NCBI RefSeq assembly: GCF_000620805.1
Contig: NZ_KK211187.1
Span: forward strand, 1,397,957-1,461,956
Direction of reading: 5' to 3'
DNA from: Exiguobacterium undae DSM 14481
GTDB taxonomy: Bacteria; Bacillota; Bacilli; Exiguobacteriales; Exiguobacteriaceae
DNA length: 64,000 nucleotides
Positions 8,413 through 17,699 of this stretch are shown here, piece by piece. Below the pieces are notes generated by a model that was given only the letters and a program-made list of their open reading frames with translations, was not told the origin of the DNA and did not search any database. How positions within the stretch are numbered: the stretch's first letter is position 1; every line of letters begins with the position of its first letter. The position numbers and the translations under genes were made by a program.

Positions 8413-9603
8413 ATGATTCGATTATTTAAAGCCATTCCTGACTATGAAATGCCCGCTTATCAAGGTGAACTTTATCAGTTGGAAGTTCCTGAATCGGCTG
8501 TTGGATTTTTAATTGCAGATCATGTCCCGGGTGAACAGGTGGAAGAGACATTACTCGTCGCCTCTGCTGAAATTAAGACCGGTCAAACCGGACGGCAATG
8601 GTTACAATTCACGTTCAACTCCCCGAGTGGAACGTGTAAAGGAAAACAATGGTTAAACCAAGGAACGGCAGAAGAAGCCATGCGTCCGTATCTCGAGACG
8701 GGAATCGTTCATGTCAAGGCAAAAGTGGAAGAGTACCCGGTGGACTCAGGTAATAAATCCTTGACGGTCCAGCGTGTTCAAGCCGTCCATGATGTATCCG
8801 GAGCGATGTTGTTACCGCAGATGCCGGCTTCAGAATCACCTAGCTTGTACCGTGATCAACTGATCGGATTGATTGATCAGATGGAGGAGCCGCTGCGGCA
8901 AATCGCACATCGTGTCTTGGAAACGTATTGGTTCGATTTTTCGACCCGTCCGGCAGCACTCTATCACCATCATGCCTATATCGGTGGATTACTGAAGCAT
9001 ACAGCTTGTATGATGACGATTGGATATGGGATCTGTCAGTCTGAACGCCCCAATTTAACATTGCTTCAATGTATTCAAGAAGCAGAAGCTGATCATAAAA
9101 ATGACTTATTCCAAGCGAATGATCGGGAAATGCGACAGTTTGCTTGGGATGACAGTTTTGACGCCTTGTACCAAGCGGCCCGATCAATTGCTTTGTTAAA
9201 TGAAACACCGCATCAAGACGAGTTATTACTGGGAATCTTATTGCATGATATCGGAAAAATCTTCGAATATACGCATCTGGGTGCATCATCCGATCGATTT
9301 GCGCGTTTGCTTCAAATTGAAACGGAAGAAGACCAGGTATCCGGCATTGCGCTTGATCCAAACGGTGTTCTGGTCGGGCATATGCCCTACGGCTGTTTCG
9401 TGTTGGAACAGGCGCTTCAGCAACTGGCCATTCGATTACCGGTTCCACAATACCATCGATTGATGCATATGATTTTATCGCATCATGGTAAAAAAGAATG
9501 GGGTTCAAGCGTTACACCACAGACAACCGATGCCTGGTACTTACATGCAATTGATCTGTTGGATGCGCGAAAAGAAAAGTGGAGACAAACCCAACAGTCT
9601 TAA
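8413..9603 (+). CDS. OB-fold/HD-domain protein related to YhaM 3'-5' exoribonuclease
   Basis: A 396-residue protein with an N-terminal OB-like nucleic-acid-binding region (about 25-125) and a C-terminal HD phosphohydrolase region. Visible HD residues are the YHHHAYIGGLLKHT helix (near 182-195), the LLHDIGK motif (near 276-282), HMILSHHG (near 355) and HAIDLLDAR (near 380). YhaM of Bacillus, about 314 residues, has the same order; here roughly 50 extra residues (LLQCIQEAEADHKNDLF...) separate the first histidine helix from the HD motif. ATG 8413 after GAGAGGGGAA is the chosen start; TTG 8407 is too close to the ribosome site. An extended -10 (TGATATGAT, 8372-8380) probably drives the operon with the CobW and RNase H-like genes. 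RNase activity is inferred. Confidence 0.75.
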   Translation: MIRLFKAIPDYEMPAYQGELYQLEVPESAVGFLIADHVPGEQVEETLLVASAEIKTGQTGRQWLQFTFNSPSGTCKGKQWLNQGTAEEAMRPYLETGIVHVKAKVEEYPVDSGNKSLTVQRVQAVHDVSGAMLLPQMPASESPSLYRDQLIGLIDQMEEPLRQIAHRVLETYWFDFSTRPAALYHHHAYIGGLLKHTACMMTIGYGICQSERPNLTLLQCIQEAEADHKNDLFQANDREMRQFAWDDSFDALYQAARSIALLNETPHQDELLLGILLHDIGKIFEYTHLGASSDRFARLLQIETEEDQVSGIALDPNGVLVGHMPYGCFVLEQALQQLAIRLPVPQYHRLMHMILSHHGKKEWGSSVTPQTTDAWYLHAIDLLDARKEKWRQTQQS

Positions 9604-9614
9604 GGAGTGGAAGC

Positions 9615-10574
9615 ATGTCAGAACGTATTCGCACGACACTGATTACCGGATTTTTAGGAGCCGGAAAAACAACATTATTAAACCACATCGTCACGGATCC
9701 AGTCGAAAAGGTAGCCTTGCTTGTCAATGAAGTCGGCGCCGTCCATATTGATGAAGCTTTGATTGAACGAAGCGATGAAGAAGTCATCGAGCTGACGAAC
9801 GGCTGTATCTGTTGTTCGATTCGCGGAGATCTACGTGATGCCCTGTTGCGGATCGCGAAAAAAAGACGGACGGGAGACATGACCTTTGATCGTTTGATCA
9901 TTGAAACGACCGGCATCGCAGATCCGGGACCTATTCTGCAGACCTTTTATTTTGAGCCGGCTATTGAACAGCAGTATCAACTGTCGAGTGTCATTACCGT
10001 CGTGGATGCTTTCCAATTGGAATGGCAGCTCGCATTTGAAGAAAATGTCCGGCAAATCGGATTTGCGGATACGATCCTGTTAAACAAAGTCGACTTGATT
10101 TCTGATTCTGAAGTCGATCTAGTCACGGAACGATTAGCGGGTCTGAATCCGACAGCATTGATTCTTCCGACGATTCAGTCGAAGACGGATCTCAAACCAT
10201 TATTTGAGACGTTCCATTTTCCAAAACAAGAAGAGGAACGTCTGGCACAACAAACAGACGGTCTGCAAAAAGCGGCGGAATCGTTTACGGCATTGACGAT
10301 TACGGAACGAATGCCGCTCCATCGGCAACGTTTTGGAGCCGTTCTTCGGGAAATCTTAGAAGCCTATGCGGAGGATTTATACCGGTATAAAGGAATCATT
10401 CATTTTGCCGATACGAATCAAAAAATTGTTTTACAAGGAACCGGTATGATTTATGGAACGGCAGCACGGGGTGAATTTGAAGGAGAAAAACAAACGACAT
10501 TGGTGTTCATCGGAAAAAATCTAGATGAACAAGCGATTCGAACAGGCGTAAAGGCGGCGATAGCACATGGTTGA
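9615..10574 (+). CDS. CobW/COG0523-family GTPase (putative metal chaperone)
   Basis: A 319-residue G3E-family GTPase. Walker A is GFLGAGKTT (12-20), the metal-binding CxCC motif is NGCICC (C64, C66, C67), and the guanine motif is NKVD. The C-terminal half (about 230-319) is the CobW-C domain, with RYKGIIHFADTNQK. Zinc-inserting relatives (YciC/ZNG1) pass metal to client enzymes; nickel or cobalt are other options. The start ATG 9615 follows AAGGAGTGG only 11 bases after the preceding gene, and its 3' end overlaps the RNase H-like gene. The neighbouring HD and RNase H proteins are metal enzymes, but a client relation is only a guess. Confidence 0.87.
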   Translation: MSERIRTTLITGFLGAGKTTLLNHIVTDPVEKVALLVNEVGAVHIDEALIERSDEEVIELTNGCICCSIRGDLRDALLRIAKKRRTGDMTFDRLIIETTGIADPGPILQTFYFEPAIEQQYQLSSVITVVDAFQLEWQLAFEENVRQIGFADTILLNKVDLISDSEVDLVTERLAGLNPTALILPTIQSKTDLKPLFETFHFPKQEEERLAQQTDGLQKAAESFTALTITERMPLHRQRFGAVLREILEAYAEDLYRYKGIIHFADTNQKIVLQGTGMIYGTAARGEFEGEKQTTLVFIGKNLDEQAIRTGVKAAIAHG

Positions 10575-10962
10575 GTTATATTTTGACGGAGCGGTCCGAC
10601 CATCGAATGATGATGCGGCAGTCGGGATTTTTTGCAAAAATTCAGAAGGACAGGTGATTGAACGGACTTTTAGAATCACGGCTGAGAATAATCATGAAGC
10701 CGAATTTCAGGCGTTTTTAAAAGCTGTTGAATTGGCAGAAGAACTGTTGTCACAAGGCGAAAGTGTTTTCTCCTTCCGGACGGATTCAGAAGCAGTTTCC
10801 TTGGCAGTTGAACGCGAATTCGCCAAAAACAAACGGATCCAAATTTATTTTGATCCTGCATTCGAACGGTTTAGCCGGTTGCCACTCGCTTTTGTTAAGT
10901 GGATTCCACGGTCAGAGAATAAAGCGGATCGTGTAGCAAAGGATGCTTTAAACGAATATTGA
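10567..10962 (+). CDS. RNase HI-like protein
   Basis: A 131-residue single-domain RNase H fold protein, similar in size to YpdQ-type proteins of Bacillus. The four acidic catalytic positions are all visible: D7 (YFDGA), E46 (HEAEF), D73 (RTDSE) and D121 (NKADRVAKDAL). Such enzymes cut the RNA strand of RNA-DNA hybrids, although some bacterial homologues of this short class have little activity. The basic substrate-binding loop of E. coli RNase HI is reduced. It overlaps the CobW gene by eight bases and ends the operon at a strong terminator. Confidence 0.82.
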   Translation: MVELYFDGAVRPSNDDAAVGIFCKNSEGQVIERTFRITAENNHEAEFQAFLKAVELAEELLSQGESVFSFRTDSEAVSLAVEREFAKNKRIQIYFDPAFERFSRLPLAFVKWIPRSENKADRVAKDALNEY

Positions 10963-10965
10963 TTC

Positions 10966-11006
10966 AAAAAACCGGCACGGTCTGTTTAGACCGTGCCGGT
11001 TTTTTA
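10966..11006. terminator. Bidirectional terminator
   Basis: AAAAACCGGCACGGTCT / AGACCGTGCCGGTTTTT around a short loop. It serves the RNase H-like gene and the convergent CNNM gene, whose stop codon lies inside the T-run. Confidence 0.92.
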
Positions 11007-12311
11007 TGACGACGTTTCGCCGTCCGTCGTCTCATGTGGTTCGATTAAAATTTGATCAATCCGTCGCCCGTCCAGATCGACGACTTCGAAGCGGTATCCG
11101 TTGCTGACGACATGACTGCCTCGGACCGGAAATTCGCCGAGGAGATATAAGACGAGTCCGGCAACCGTATGGTAGCTGTTTTTTTCCTCACCCGGCAAAT
11201 CTGTTTTGATGCCAATGGTCCGTTTTAAATCATCAATATGCAGTAATCCGTCGGCAAGATACGACCCGTCACTCCGTTGTACGAGCTCGGGTTCTTCTTC
11301 GACAGTCGAAATTTCACCGACAAAGGCTTCGAGGATATCAAATAAGGTAATCATTCCTAAAAACCCGCCGTACTCATCCAGTACAAAAGCAATTGAGACG
11401 GTCTCTTTACGCATCCGTTCGAGCAAGACCGTTGCTTGTAATTGTTTGGGGACAATAAGCGGTGTCCGGATTAACGATTCGATGACGGTAGTCGGTTGAT
11501 CGGCAGCCAAAATTTCTTTTGCATCGATATAGCCGACAAAATGATCCAAATCACCATGTCCAACCGGAAGATTCCGGTGTTTCGCTCGTCGTAAATCGCT
11601 TAAAATCTGTTCCGGAGAGTCCGTCAAATCAATCCATTCGGTCACGGTGCGCGGTTCCATCAGCTCATAGGCCAGCTGATCGTGAAAGGCGAACACACGT
11701 GAAACTTGTTCTGCTTCAGAGGTCGCAAAGGTTCCTTCTTTTGTACCGCGAATCAAAAGTTGTTTGACCTCATCTTCCGTTTCATCTTCCGTTTGAAGTC
11801 GATCCAGACCAATCAGTCGAAAAATAACACTCGTTGATTTACTTAAGATGAAGATGAACGGTTTTAAAACATTTGAGAAAAAACGCATCGGCTGAGCCAA
11901 GACCATCGTGACACGCTCCGGACTGACAAGAGCAATCCGTTTTGGGACAAGTTCACCGATGACAAGCGATAAATAGGTGATGATCGTAACGACAACCATA
12001 TAACCGACGGTGCTCGCGTAAGGGGCAAGCCAGTCAAAACCGGACAACCAGTCAATTAAAGGGGCCGACAAGGCAGCACCACCAAAGGCACCGTTGATGA
12101 TACCGATCAACGTGATACCGACTTGTACAGTGGATAACAGGTCCGTTGGACGTTCGAGGAAATCAAGCGCGATTTGGGCCGACTTTTTTCCGTCGTCCGC
12201 ATACTGTTGGAGTTTTTGTTTTTTTGATGACAGCAAGGCGAGCTCCGTCATTGCAAACACACCGTTTGCCAAGATCAAAACGAGGACAATCATTAAATTA
12301 ATTAACCACAT
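11004..12311 (-). CDS. CNNM/CorC-family membrane protein (hemolysin C-like, probable Mg2+/cation exporter)
   Basis: A 435-residue protein with three parts: an N-terminal DUF21 membrane domain (about 1-185, four hydrophobic stretches), a CBS pair (about 200-330, including [14 protein letters not shown] and PLIVPKQLQ) and a C-terminal CorC/HlyC domain (about 345-425). Related proteins (MpfA, YhdP, YrkA) export magnesium, with ATP sensed by the CBS pair. The start is ATG 12311 after AAGGAGTG; the adjacent TTG 12314 is equally possible. It diverges from fumC across about 115 bases. Confidence 0.88.
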   Translation of the reverse strand: MWLINLMIVLVLILANGVFAMTELALLSSKKQKLQQYADDGKKSAQIALDFLERPTDLLSTVQVGITLIGIINGAFGGAALSAPLIDWLSGFDWLAPYASTVGYMVVVTIITYLSLVIGELVPKRIALVSPERVTMVLAQPMRFFSNVLKPFIFILSKSTSVIFRLIGLDRLQTEDETEDEVKQLLIRGTKEGTFATSEAEQVSRVFAFHDQLAYELMEPRTVTEWIDLTDSPEQILSDLRRAKHRNLPVGHGDLDHFVGYIDAKEILAADQPTTVIESLIRTPLIVPKQLQATVLLERMRKETVSIAFVLDEYGGFLGMITLFDILEAFVGEISTVEEEPELVQRSDGSYLADGLLHIDDLKRTIGIKTDLPGEEKNSYHTVAGLVLYLLGEFPVRGSHVVSNGYRFEVVDLDGRRIDQILIEPHETTDGETSS

Positions 12312-12427
12312 CAAGCATTCACTCCTTTTCGATAACAAACTATTCCCCAAACTCGCCTCCATCATTCCCATTCGGACCGGTTTCCGTTAAACTATTAATG
12401 TATCAGCAGATAAAGGGGGACTTTAAC

Positions 12428-13822
12428 ATGGAATATCGATTAGAGCGTGACACGATGGGGGAAATTCGTGTCCCACAAGCACAAGAATGGGGAGCACAAA
12501 CACAACGGAGCTTGGAAAACTTTAAGATTGGAACGGAAAAGATGCCAATCGAAATCATCCGGGCGTTTGCAGTTCTAAAAAAGGGAGCGGCGTTAGCCAA
12601 TCGTGATTTAGGTGTCCTTGATGCGGAGAAGGCGGAAGTCATTGCGGAAGTGTGTGATGAAATCATCGCTGGACATTTTGACGATGAATTTCCACTCGTC
12701 GTCTGGCAAACGGGGTCCGGCACACAGTCGAACATGAACGTCAATGAAGTCGTAGCGCGTGTCGCGACACGAAAATTAAGTGAACGTGGAAGCGAGCAAG
12801 TCATTCATCCGAATGACGACGTTAACAAATCACAAAGCTCAAACGATACATATCCGACGGCGATGCATATCGCAGCGAAGACAATCGTCATCGATCAGCT
12901 GTTGCCGGCCGTTGATGCGATTCAGGCGACACTCGATGAAAAGGCAAAAGCCTTCTCCGACATCGTCAAGATTGGACGGACCCACTTGCAGGACGCGACA
13001 CCGATTACGTTAGGTCAAGAAATCAGTGGATGGGTCCGGATGTTGCAATTATCGAAAAAGATGATTGAGTTGACGTTAGAGCCGTTGACGGAGCTTGCGA
13101 TTGGCGGAACGGCAGTCGGAACCGGAATCAATGCCCATCCGGAATTCGGAGACCGGGCGGCCGAAAAGATGAGCGAGGAAACGGGGAAATCGTTTGTCAG
13201 TGCGGAAAATAAATTCCACGCCTTAACAAGTCATGACCAACTCGTCTTTTCACATGGTGCGATCAAAGCGCTCGCCATGGATGCAATGAAAATCGCCAAT
13301 GATGTCCGGTGGTTAGCATCCGGTCCACGTGCGGGAATCGGTGAAATCACGATTCCGGAAAACGAACCCGGCAGCTCGATCATGCCCGGGAAAGTCAACC
13401 CGACGCAAAGTGAAGCCTTGACGATGGTCGCGGCACAAGTACTTGGAAATGATGCGACAATCGGTTTTGCGGCGAGCCAAGGGAATTTTGAATTAAATGT
13501 CTTCAAACCGGTCATCATGTATAACTTCATCCAGTCTGTCCGCCTGATGACAGACGCTCTGCATTCGTTTAACGATCACTGTGCAATCGGCATCGAGCCG
13601 GAACGGACCATCATTGCCGAAAACGTCGAACGATCATTGATGCTGGTGACAGCGCTGAATCCGCATATCGGCTATGAAAATGCAGCTCGGATTGCTAAGG
13701 CGGCGCATAAACAGGGTACAACCTTAAAAGAGGCGGCACTCGCAACGGGTCTTTTGACAGAAGAACAATACGAGCAATGGATTGTTCCAGCTGATATGGT
13801 CAGTCCAAACTTAAAAGCTTGA
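12428..13822 (+). CDS. fumC: Class II fumarate hydratase
   Basis: A 464-residue fumarase that interconverts fumarate and L-malate in the citric acid cycle. The superfamily signature loop [11 protein letters not shown] is intact, as are the [14 protein letters not shown] and [11 protein letters not shown]-type substrate regions (here [14 protein letters not shown]). Length and N-terminus ([15 protein letters not shown]) match class II iron-free enzymes. Start ATG 12428 follows AAAGGGGGA; the frame extends to 12398 but without a better ribosome site. It is monocistronic, with a hairpin terminator just after the stop. Confidence 0.95.
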   Translation: MEYRLERDTMGEIRVPQAQEWGAQTQRSLENFKIGTEKMPIEIIRAFAVLKKGAALANRDLGVLDAEKAEVIAEVCDEIIAGHFDDEFPLVVWQTGSGTQSNMNVNEVVARVATRKLSERGSEQVIHPNDDVNKSQSSNDTYPTAMHIAAKTIVIDQLLPAVDAIQATLDEKAKAFSDIVKIGRTHLQDATPITLGQEISGWVRMLQLSKKMIELTLEPLTELAIGGTAVGTGINAHPEFGDRAAEKMSEETGKSFVSAENKFHALTSHDQLVFSHGAIKALAMDAMKIANDVRWLASGPRAGIGEITIPENEPGSSIMPGKVNPTQSEALTMVAAQVLGNDATIGFAASQGNFELNVFKPVIMYNFIQSVRLMTDALHSFNDHCAIGIEPERTIIAENVERSLMLVTALNPHIGYENAARIAKAAHKQGTTLKEAALATGLLTEEQYEQWIVPADMVSPNLKA

Positions 13823-13824
13823 TC

Positions 13825-13850
13825 GAAAACGAGGGATTCCCTCGTTTTCT
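13825..13850 (+). terminator. Terminator after fumC
   Basis: GAAAACGAGGG / CCCTCGTTTTC around ATT, followed by a short T-rich stretch (TCTCTT). Confidence 0.7.
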
Positions 13851-13901
13851 CTTCAGTCGAATTTGCTGTTTTTCGACTGTATAGAAAGAGGGGGAAGGCT
13901 C

Positions 13902-15422
13902 GTGGAAACCGAACAAAAAGAAACTGAAAAGCAAATTCATCAAACCATTCTCATGGTGGAACGGCTGCTTCGGATGAAATCTGTTCCTAAAGCAGAATTA
14001 CTTGTTTTTTCGCAGTGGTTAAAACGATTTAGCAAACAAGATCAAGCTGACTTTTTTGAACGGCAAGCCGCGCGATGGGCGATTGAGCTGGAGGATGAAA
14101 CGGAAGAAGTCACACACGAGCAAATCGAGAAACTGCTTGCTCCGGTCATCGATCATCTTTCGGCACGGAGCCGTAAAAAAGTCATTCGGAAAGAGATGAT
14201 TCTTTCCGTGACCAAACGGTTTTTAGATAACATTCAATGGAAGAAGGCGCTCGAAAATGAACGGTATATGACACGTTTTTTCGGTTCAATCGAAGATACA
14301 CTCGAAGTGGGTTATGACTTACATGTCGATGCGATGCTCATCGACCATGATATCATCCGGACGACCGATGAGGCTCTAGTTCACAAATTGATTAAAAAAG
14401 TCGAAGCTTCTTTTATCCCACTGATCATCATCGGGCCAAATGACGCATCTGTCCGCCAATCATGTTACGCACTCGGGACAGACGATTACTGGGATGAGAC
14501 CGTACAAATCGAGGAGCGGCAGATTCGTCTGAAGCGACTTTTGCGGAAATTACGAACGGTTTCTTCGACGATCTTAGTCGATGAACTGACCGGAGCGTTT
14601 AACCGGAAATATCTCCAAAATGCGTACCGACGGCGCACATCGCGTCTTGAACGGGACGATCAATTGTTTGCTTTGGCAATCTTTGATTTGGATCATTTCA
14701 AGCGGATTAATGATTTACATGGTCATCCGACAGGAGATTTAGTATTGGCGGAACTCGCTGTCTTAACGAAGCAAGCCATCCGGCAAGAAGATGAACTGAT
14801 CCGTTTTGGCGGCGAAGAATTTATGTTGTTGTTCAGTGCAGATCATGCGGACCACGCAGCCGATATGATGGAAAAAGTCCGGGCGAGGATCGAACGGCAT
14901 ACGTTCCCGAACGGCTTGAAAATCACCGTATCGATCGGTCTGACAGTCATCGACCATCCGACGATGGATTTAGAAGAAATGACATCGGAAGCGGATGAGG
15001 CGCTTTATCAAGCCAAACGAAACGGCAGAAATCAAGTGGCAGCGTACACGACGTCGACTGCAAAAGAAAAAATCACGGCATTGATTAAGATTGAGTCACA
15101 ATCATTTGAACAGTTGGCGCCACTTGCGTTGCCGGATCATGCGAAATATCATTTTCAGGTCACACCTTACGAGGAAACGACCTGTGCCCCGCTTCAACTG
15201 TGTGTGTTACCGTTGCATCAGTTGGCGGCAAATGACTTCAAACTGCTCGATGAATGGAAACAGTCCCGAGAAGGAATCATTGAAGCGATTGCGATTGCTC
15301 CGGAAGAAAACCAGGTATTGGGACACGCCTTGGAACGTGGTGTGACGGACTATTGTCTCTCGCCACTCGACCGTGATCAATTGGAAGAACAAATCCGCCA
15401 ATGGATCATTCGTTTACCCTGA
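13902..15422 (+). CDS. GGDEF-domain protein with receiver-like regions (putative diguanylate cyclase)
   Basis: A 506-residue soluble protein starting at GTG 13902 after AGAGGGGGAAGG. A helical N-terminus (1-130) leads to a receiver-like region (about 135-222, MLIDHDI ... IPLIIIGPNDASVRQ ... GTDDYW) and then a complete GGDEF domain (about 225-385). The active-site motif is GGEEF (303-307) and an intact product-inhibition I-site, RQED, lies five residues before it, so c-di-GMP synthesis with feedback control is likely. The C-terminal 100 residues resemble a second degenerate receiver (ALERGVTDYCLSPLD). There is no histidine kinase nearby, and the aspartates are not in standard context, so phosphorylation is uncertain. 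Confidence 0.83.
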   Translation: METEQKETEKQIHQTILMVERLLRMKSVPKAELLVFSQWLKRFSKQDQADFFERQAARWAIELEDETEEVTHEQIEKLLAPVIDHLSARSRKKVIRKEMILSVTKRFLDNIQWKKALENERYMTRFFGSIEDTLEVGYDLHVDAMLIDHDIIRTTDEALVHKLIKKVEASFIPLIIIGPNDASVRQSCYALGTDDYWDETVQIEERQIRLKRLLRKLRTVSSTILVDELTGAFNRKYLQNAYRRRTSRLERDDQLFALAIFDLDHFKRINDLHGHPTGDLVLAELAVLTKQAIRQEDELIRFGGEEFMLLFSADHADHAADMMEKVRARIERHTFPNGLKITVSIGLTVIDHPTMDLEEMTSEADEALYQAKRNGRNQVAAYTTSTAKEKITALIKIESQSFEQLAPLALPDHAKYHFQVTPYEETTCAPLQLCVLPLHQLAANDFKLLDEWKQSREGIIEAIAIAPEENQVLGHALERGVTDYCLSPLDRDQLEEQIRQWIIRLP

Positions 15423-15426
15423 ATCA

Positions 15427-15469
15427 AAAAGAATCCAGACCTCCTGAGAACAGGAGTCTGGATTCTTTT
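15427..15469. terminator. Bidirectional terminator between the GGDEF gene and dfrA
   Basis: AAAAGAATCCAGACCTCCTG pairs with CAGGAGTCTGGATTCTTTT, with one bulge; T-runs on both strands. Confidence 0.88.
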
Positions 15470-15515
15470 CGTATCGTCCGTCATGTCAAACGGTTCGAAT
15501 CAGGGCAGATGGCCG

Positions 15516-15995
15516 TCATGTCCGGTCGTAACGGTTAATGACAAACGAAAACGGATTTTGGTCATCTTTGGTGTATGACGTTTTTTCTGCCAGCCTGAAC
15601 GTGTCCGGCAGCGGCGGGTAATAGACGTCTCCTGCGATGACGGCATCAATTTCCGTCGCATAGATCCGACTCACACGTGACAACGTTTGATGAAACAGTT
15701 CACCGCCCCCAATCAAAAACACTTCTTCATCCGTATCGACGTACGCATCAAGTAACGACAGATCATGCCATATGGTCACGCCGTCTGCGTGGAAATCAGG
15801 GTCCCGGGTGATGACGATGTTTTCACGTCCCGGTAACGGACGTCCGATCGAGAGGAACGTTTTTCGTCCCATGATGACCGGCTTGCCGTACGTCGTTTTT
15901 TTAAAGTGTGCCAAATCGGCCGGAAGGTGCCAAGGCATATCGTTATCACGACCGATGACCCGATTTGTCGAATAGGCGACGATATGAGAAATCAT
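15516..15995 (-). CDS. folA: Dihydrofolate reductase
   Basis: A 159-residue DHFR that reduces dihydrofolate to tetrahydrofolate with NADPH. Family features in order: [21 protein letters not shown] (substrate pocket and Met20-type loop, with the acidic residue in ADLAHFKK), [18 protein letters not shown], and IGGGELF near residue 97 for cofactor binding. Its ATG overlaps the thyA stop (ATGA, 15992-15995). This is the standard ThyA-DHFR pair: ThyA makes dihydrofolate that this enzyme recycles. Nothing suggests a trimethoprim-resistant plasmid type. Confidence 0.95.
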   Translation of the reverse strand: MISHIVAYSTNRVIGRDNDMPWHLPADLAHFKKTTYGKPVIMGRKTFLSIGRPLPGRENIVITRDPDFHADGVTIWHDLSLLDAYVDTDEEVFLIGGGELFHQTLSRVSRIYATEIDAVIAGDVYYPPLPDTFRLAEKTSYTKDDQNPFSFVINRYDRT

Positions 15996-16786
15996 ACAGC
16001 GACCACTCCTTTGATGTGTGGATCCGGATCGTACCCTTCGATGATGATATCATCGAACGTAAAATCTTCAATTCGTTCAACATCCCGGGCGAAACGAATC
16101 GTCGGCAACGGTTTTGGTGTCCGGCTCAATTGAAGATTTACCTGATCGAGATGATTCGAATAGATATGCGCATCCCCTAACGTATGCACGAAATCCCCGA
16201 CTTCAAGCTTACAGACATGAGCAATCATGTGCGTCAGCAAAGCGTAAGAAGCGATATTAAATGGAACACCTAAAAAGACATCGGCAGACCGTTGGTAAAG
16301 CTGGCACGACAACTTTCCGTTCGCGACATAAAATTGAAACAGCAGATGGCAGGGCGGCAAGGCCATTTCTTCTAATTGACCGGGATTCCAAGCACTGACA
16401 ATCAGACGACGAGAATCCGGATTCGTCTTGATTTGCTCAATGACATCGGCCAACTGATCAACCGTCGATCCATCCGGTTTCGGGAAAGAACGCCACTGGG
16501 CGCCATAAACCGGTCCGAGATTCCCGTCTTCGTCCGCCCACTCGTTCCAAATCCGGACGCCGTTTTCTTGAAGATATGAAATGTTGGTGTCACCCGAGAT
16601 AAACCAAATCAACTCATGGATAATCGACTTCATATGTAATTTTTTCGTCGTCACCATCGGAAATCCATCCTGCAAAGGGAACCGCATCTGATGACCAAAG
16701 ATACTGGTCGTTCCGGTTCCCGTGCGGTCTTCTTTTTTGACGCCGTTCGTTAAGATTTCGTGGCAAAGTTGATGGTACTGTTTCAT
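15992..16786 (-). CDS. thyA: Thymidylate synthase
   Basis: A 264-residue ThyA, the short E. coli-like form. It methylates dUMP to dTMP using methylene-tetrahydrofolate. Conserved blocks are DRTGTGT near the N-terminus, the catalytic cysteine in [11 protein letters not shown] (about residue 147), [19 protein letters not shown] and [13 protein letters not shown]. It is first in a coupled pair with the DHFR gene. The membrane-protein gene ends 76 bases upstream with no clear terminator between, so it may be cotranscribed. Confidence 0.97.
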   Translation of the reverse strand: MKQYHQLCHEILTNGVKKEDRTGTGTTSIFGHQMRFPLQDGFPMVTTKKLHMKSIIHELIWFISGDTNISYLQENGVRIWNEWADEDGNLGPVYGAQWRSFPKPDGSTVDQLADVIEQIKTNPDSRRLIVSAWNPGQLEEMALPPCHLLFQFYVANGKLSCQLYQRSADVFLGVPFNIASYALLTHMIAHVCKLEVGDFVHTLGDAHIYSNHLDQVNLQLSRTPKPLPTIRFARDVERIEDFTFDDIIIEGYDPDPHIKGVVAV

Positions 16787-16862
16787 GAATACAATCCCCC
16801 TATAAAAGCTATCTTCCTATTGTAGCCGAATCCATTGGGGGGAATCAACCGGTTGGAGGGAA

Positions 16863-17480
16863 TCAAACTTCGGACGAAGTCGGAAGATGACGGCGGAACA
16901 AATAACTGAACAAACCGAACAACGGCACGACGTCCCGCCAACCGAGCTGATTGTTTTGTCGAACTCGAATTCGGTGCAGCATGAACAGTTGCAGGATGTA
17001 GAACATCACGAGATCGACGGTCATCGTCCGTACGAACTGATTGGTCATGAAGTAAATCTGAAAAATCGACCAGTCGGACCGGGCGAGTGCGAGCCAAATG
17101 ACGACTGCCGACAGAATGGCAAGAATAGCGACGAGATAGGGGATGAATTTTCGGCGGCGAAACGGCAAAAATGTTTTTCGCGGAATCGCCAGTGCCAAAT
17201 ACGGCATCAAAATGAATGAGCCTAATACGAAAGCACCAAAACTCGCCAGCATCGGAGAAGGCTTCAAGAAACGCTTTTCGTCTAAAAAGAGCATAAAAAA
17301 GGCAGCCGGATAAATGCCGAGTAATGTAAATAAGCTCAGAGCGGATGTATCAAATTGACTTTGATCAAAACGCAAAAACGATAACAGGAAACCATCGGGG
17401 AAAACCCGGTTATTTCCGAAGACGACAATAAATACGATGGCGATGGTCCAAACTAGAAATAATAAATAGCGGCGGTACAT
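16863..17480 (-). CDS. Hypothetical multi-pass membrane protein
   Basis: A 205-residue protein I cannot assign. Hydrophobic segments at about 5-24, 47-66, 76-98, 110-131 and 145-170 suggest five or six membrane helices; the loops are arginine-rich (RRRKF, HRIRVRQ) and the C-terminus is basic (FRRHLPTSS). The pattern LLGIYPAAFFMLFLDE looks conserved in character but I know no family for it. Start ATG 17480 follows GGGAGGCG; an in-frame ATG at 17507 has no ribosome site. It lies just upstream of thyA-folA on the same strand; a link with thymidylate synthesis is not implied by sequence. Confidence 0.7.
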   Translation of the reverse strand: MYRRYLLFLVWTIAIVFIVVFGNNRVFPDGFLLSFLRFDQSQFDTSALSLFTLLGIYPAAFFMLFLDEKRFLKPSPMLASFGAFVLGSFILMPYLALAIPRKTFLPFRRRKFIPYLVAILAILSAVVIWLALARSDWSIFQIYFMTNQFVRTMTVDLVMFYILQLFMLHRIRVRQNNQLGWRDVVPLFGLFSYLFRRHLPTSSEV

Positions 17481-17610
17481 GACGGAACGCCTCCCTTCTT
17501 CAATCATTTTTCCTCAATGGCAGGGATTCAAACGTCACTCGCCACTTGAGTATATGTTCAGTATACCGTATGGAAATGAGGGAATCTCCTTGTTCTCGTC
17601 ATGTCGTTCG

Positions 17611-17619
17611 TGATACGAT
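17611..17619 (+). promoter_or_regulatory. Extended -10 promoter element for the alpha-glucosidase gene
   Basis: TGATACGAT is a TG-N extended -10 with TACGAT; the -35 (TTGTTC, 17590-17595) is poor. The operators just downstream support a regulated promoter here. Confidence 0.45.
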
Positions 17620-17633
17620 GTCGATGAAATAAA

Positions 17634-17647
17634 TGGAAGCGCTTTTA
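17634..17647 (+). promoter_or_regulatory. cre site (CcpA) before the alpha-glucosidase gene
   Basis: TGGAAGCGCTTTTA fits the cre consensus at 12 of 14 positions and lies just after the likely transcription start, as expected for roadblock repression by CcpA. Confidence 0.55.
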
Positions 17648-17653
17648 AAAATA

Positions 17654-17671
17654 AATGCAATCGCTTGCATT
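17654..17671 (+). promoter_or_regulatory. Palindromic LacI-family-type operator before the alpha-glucosidase gene
   Basis: AATGCAA-TCGC-TTGCATT is an 18-base palindrome with perfect 7-bp arms and a CG centre, typical of LacI/GalR-family operators. It lies in the 5' leader between the cre site and the ATG at 17700. The regulator gene is not in the window. Confidence 0.6.
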
Positions 17672-17699
17672 AATCGTTCACAAGGGAGTCGATCAAGCA

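Noticed and set aside
8840-9508. Minus-strand frame of 222 codons
   Set aside because: Lies entirely within the OB-HD gene, lacks a ribosome site, and its translation shows no domain.
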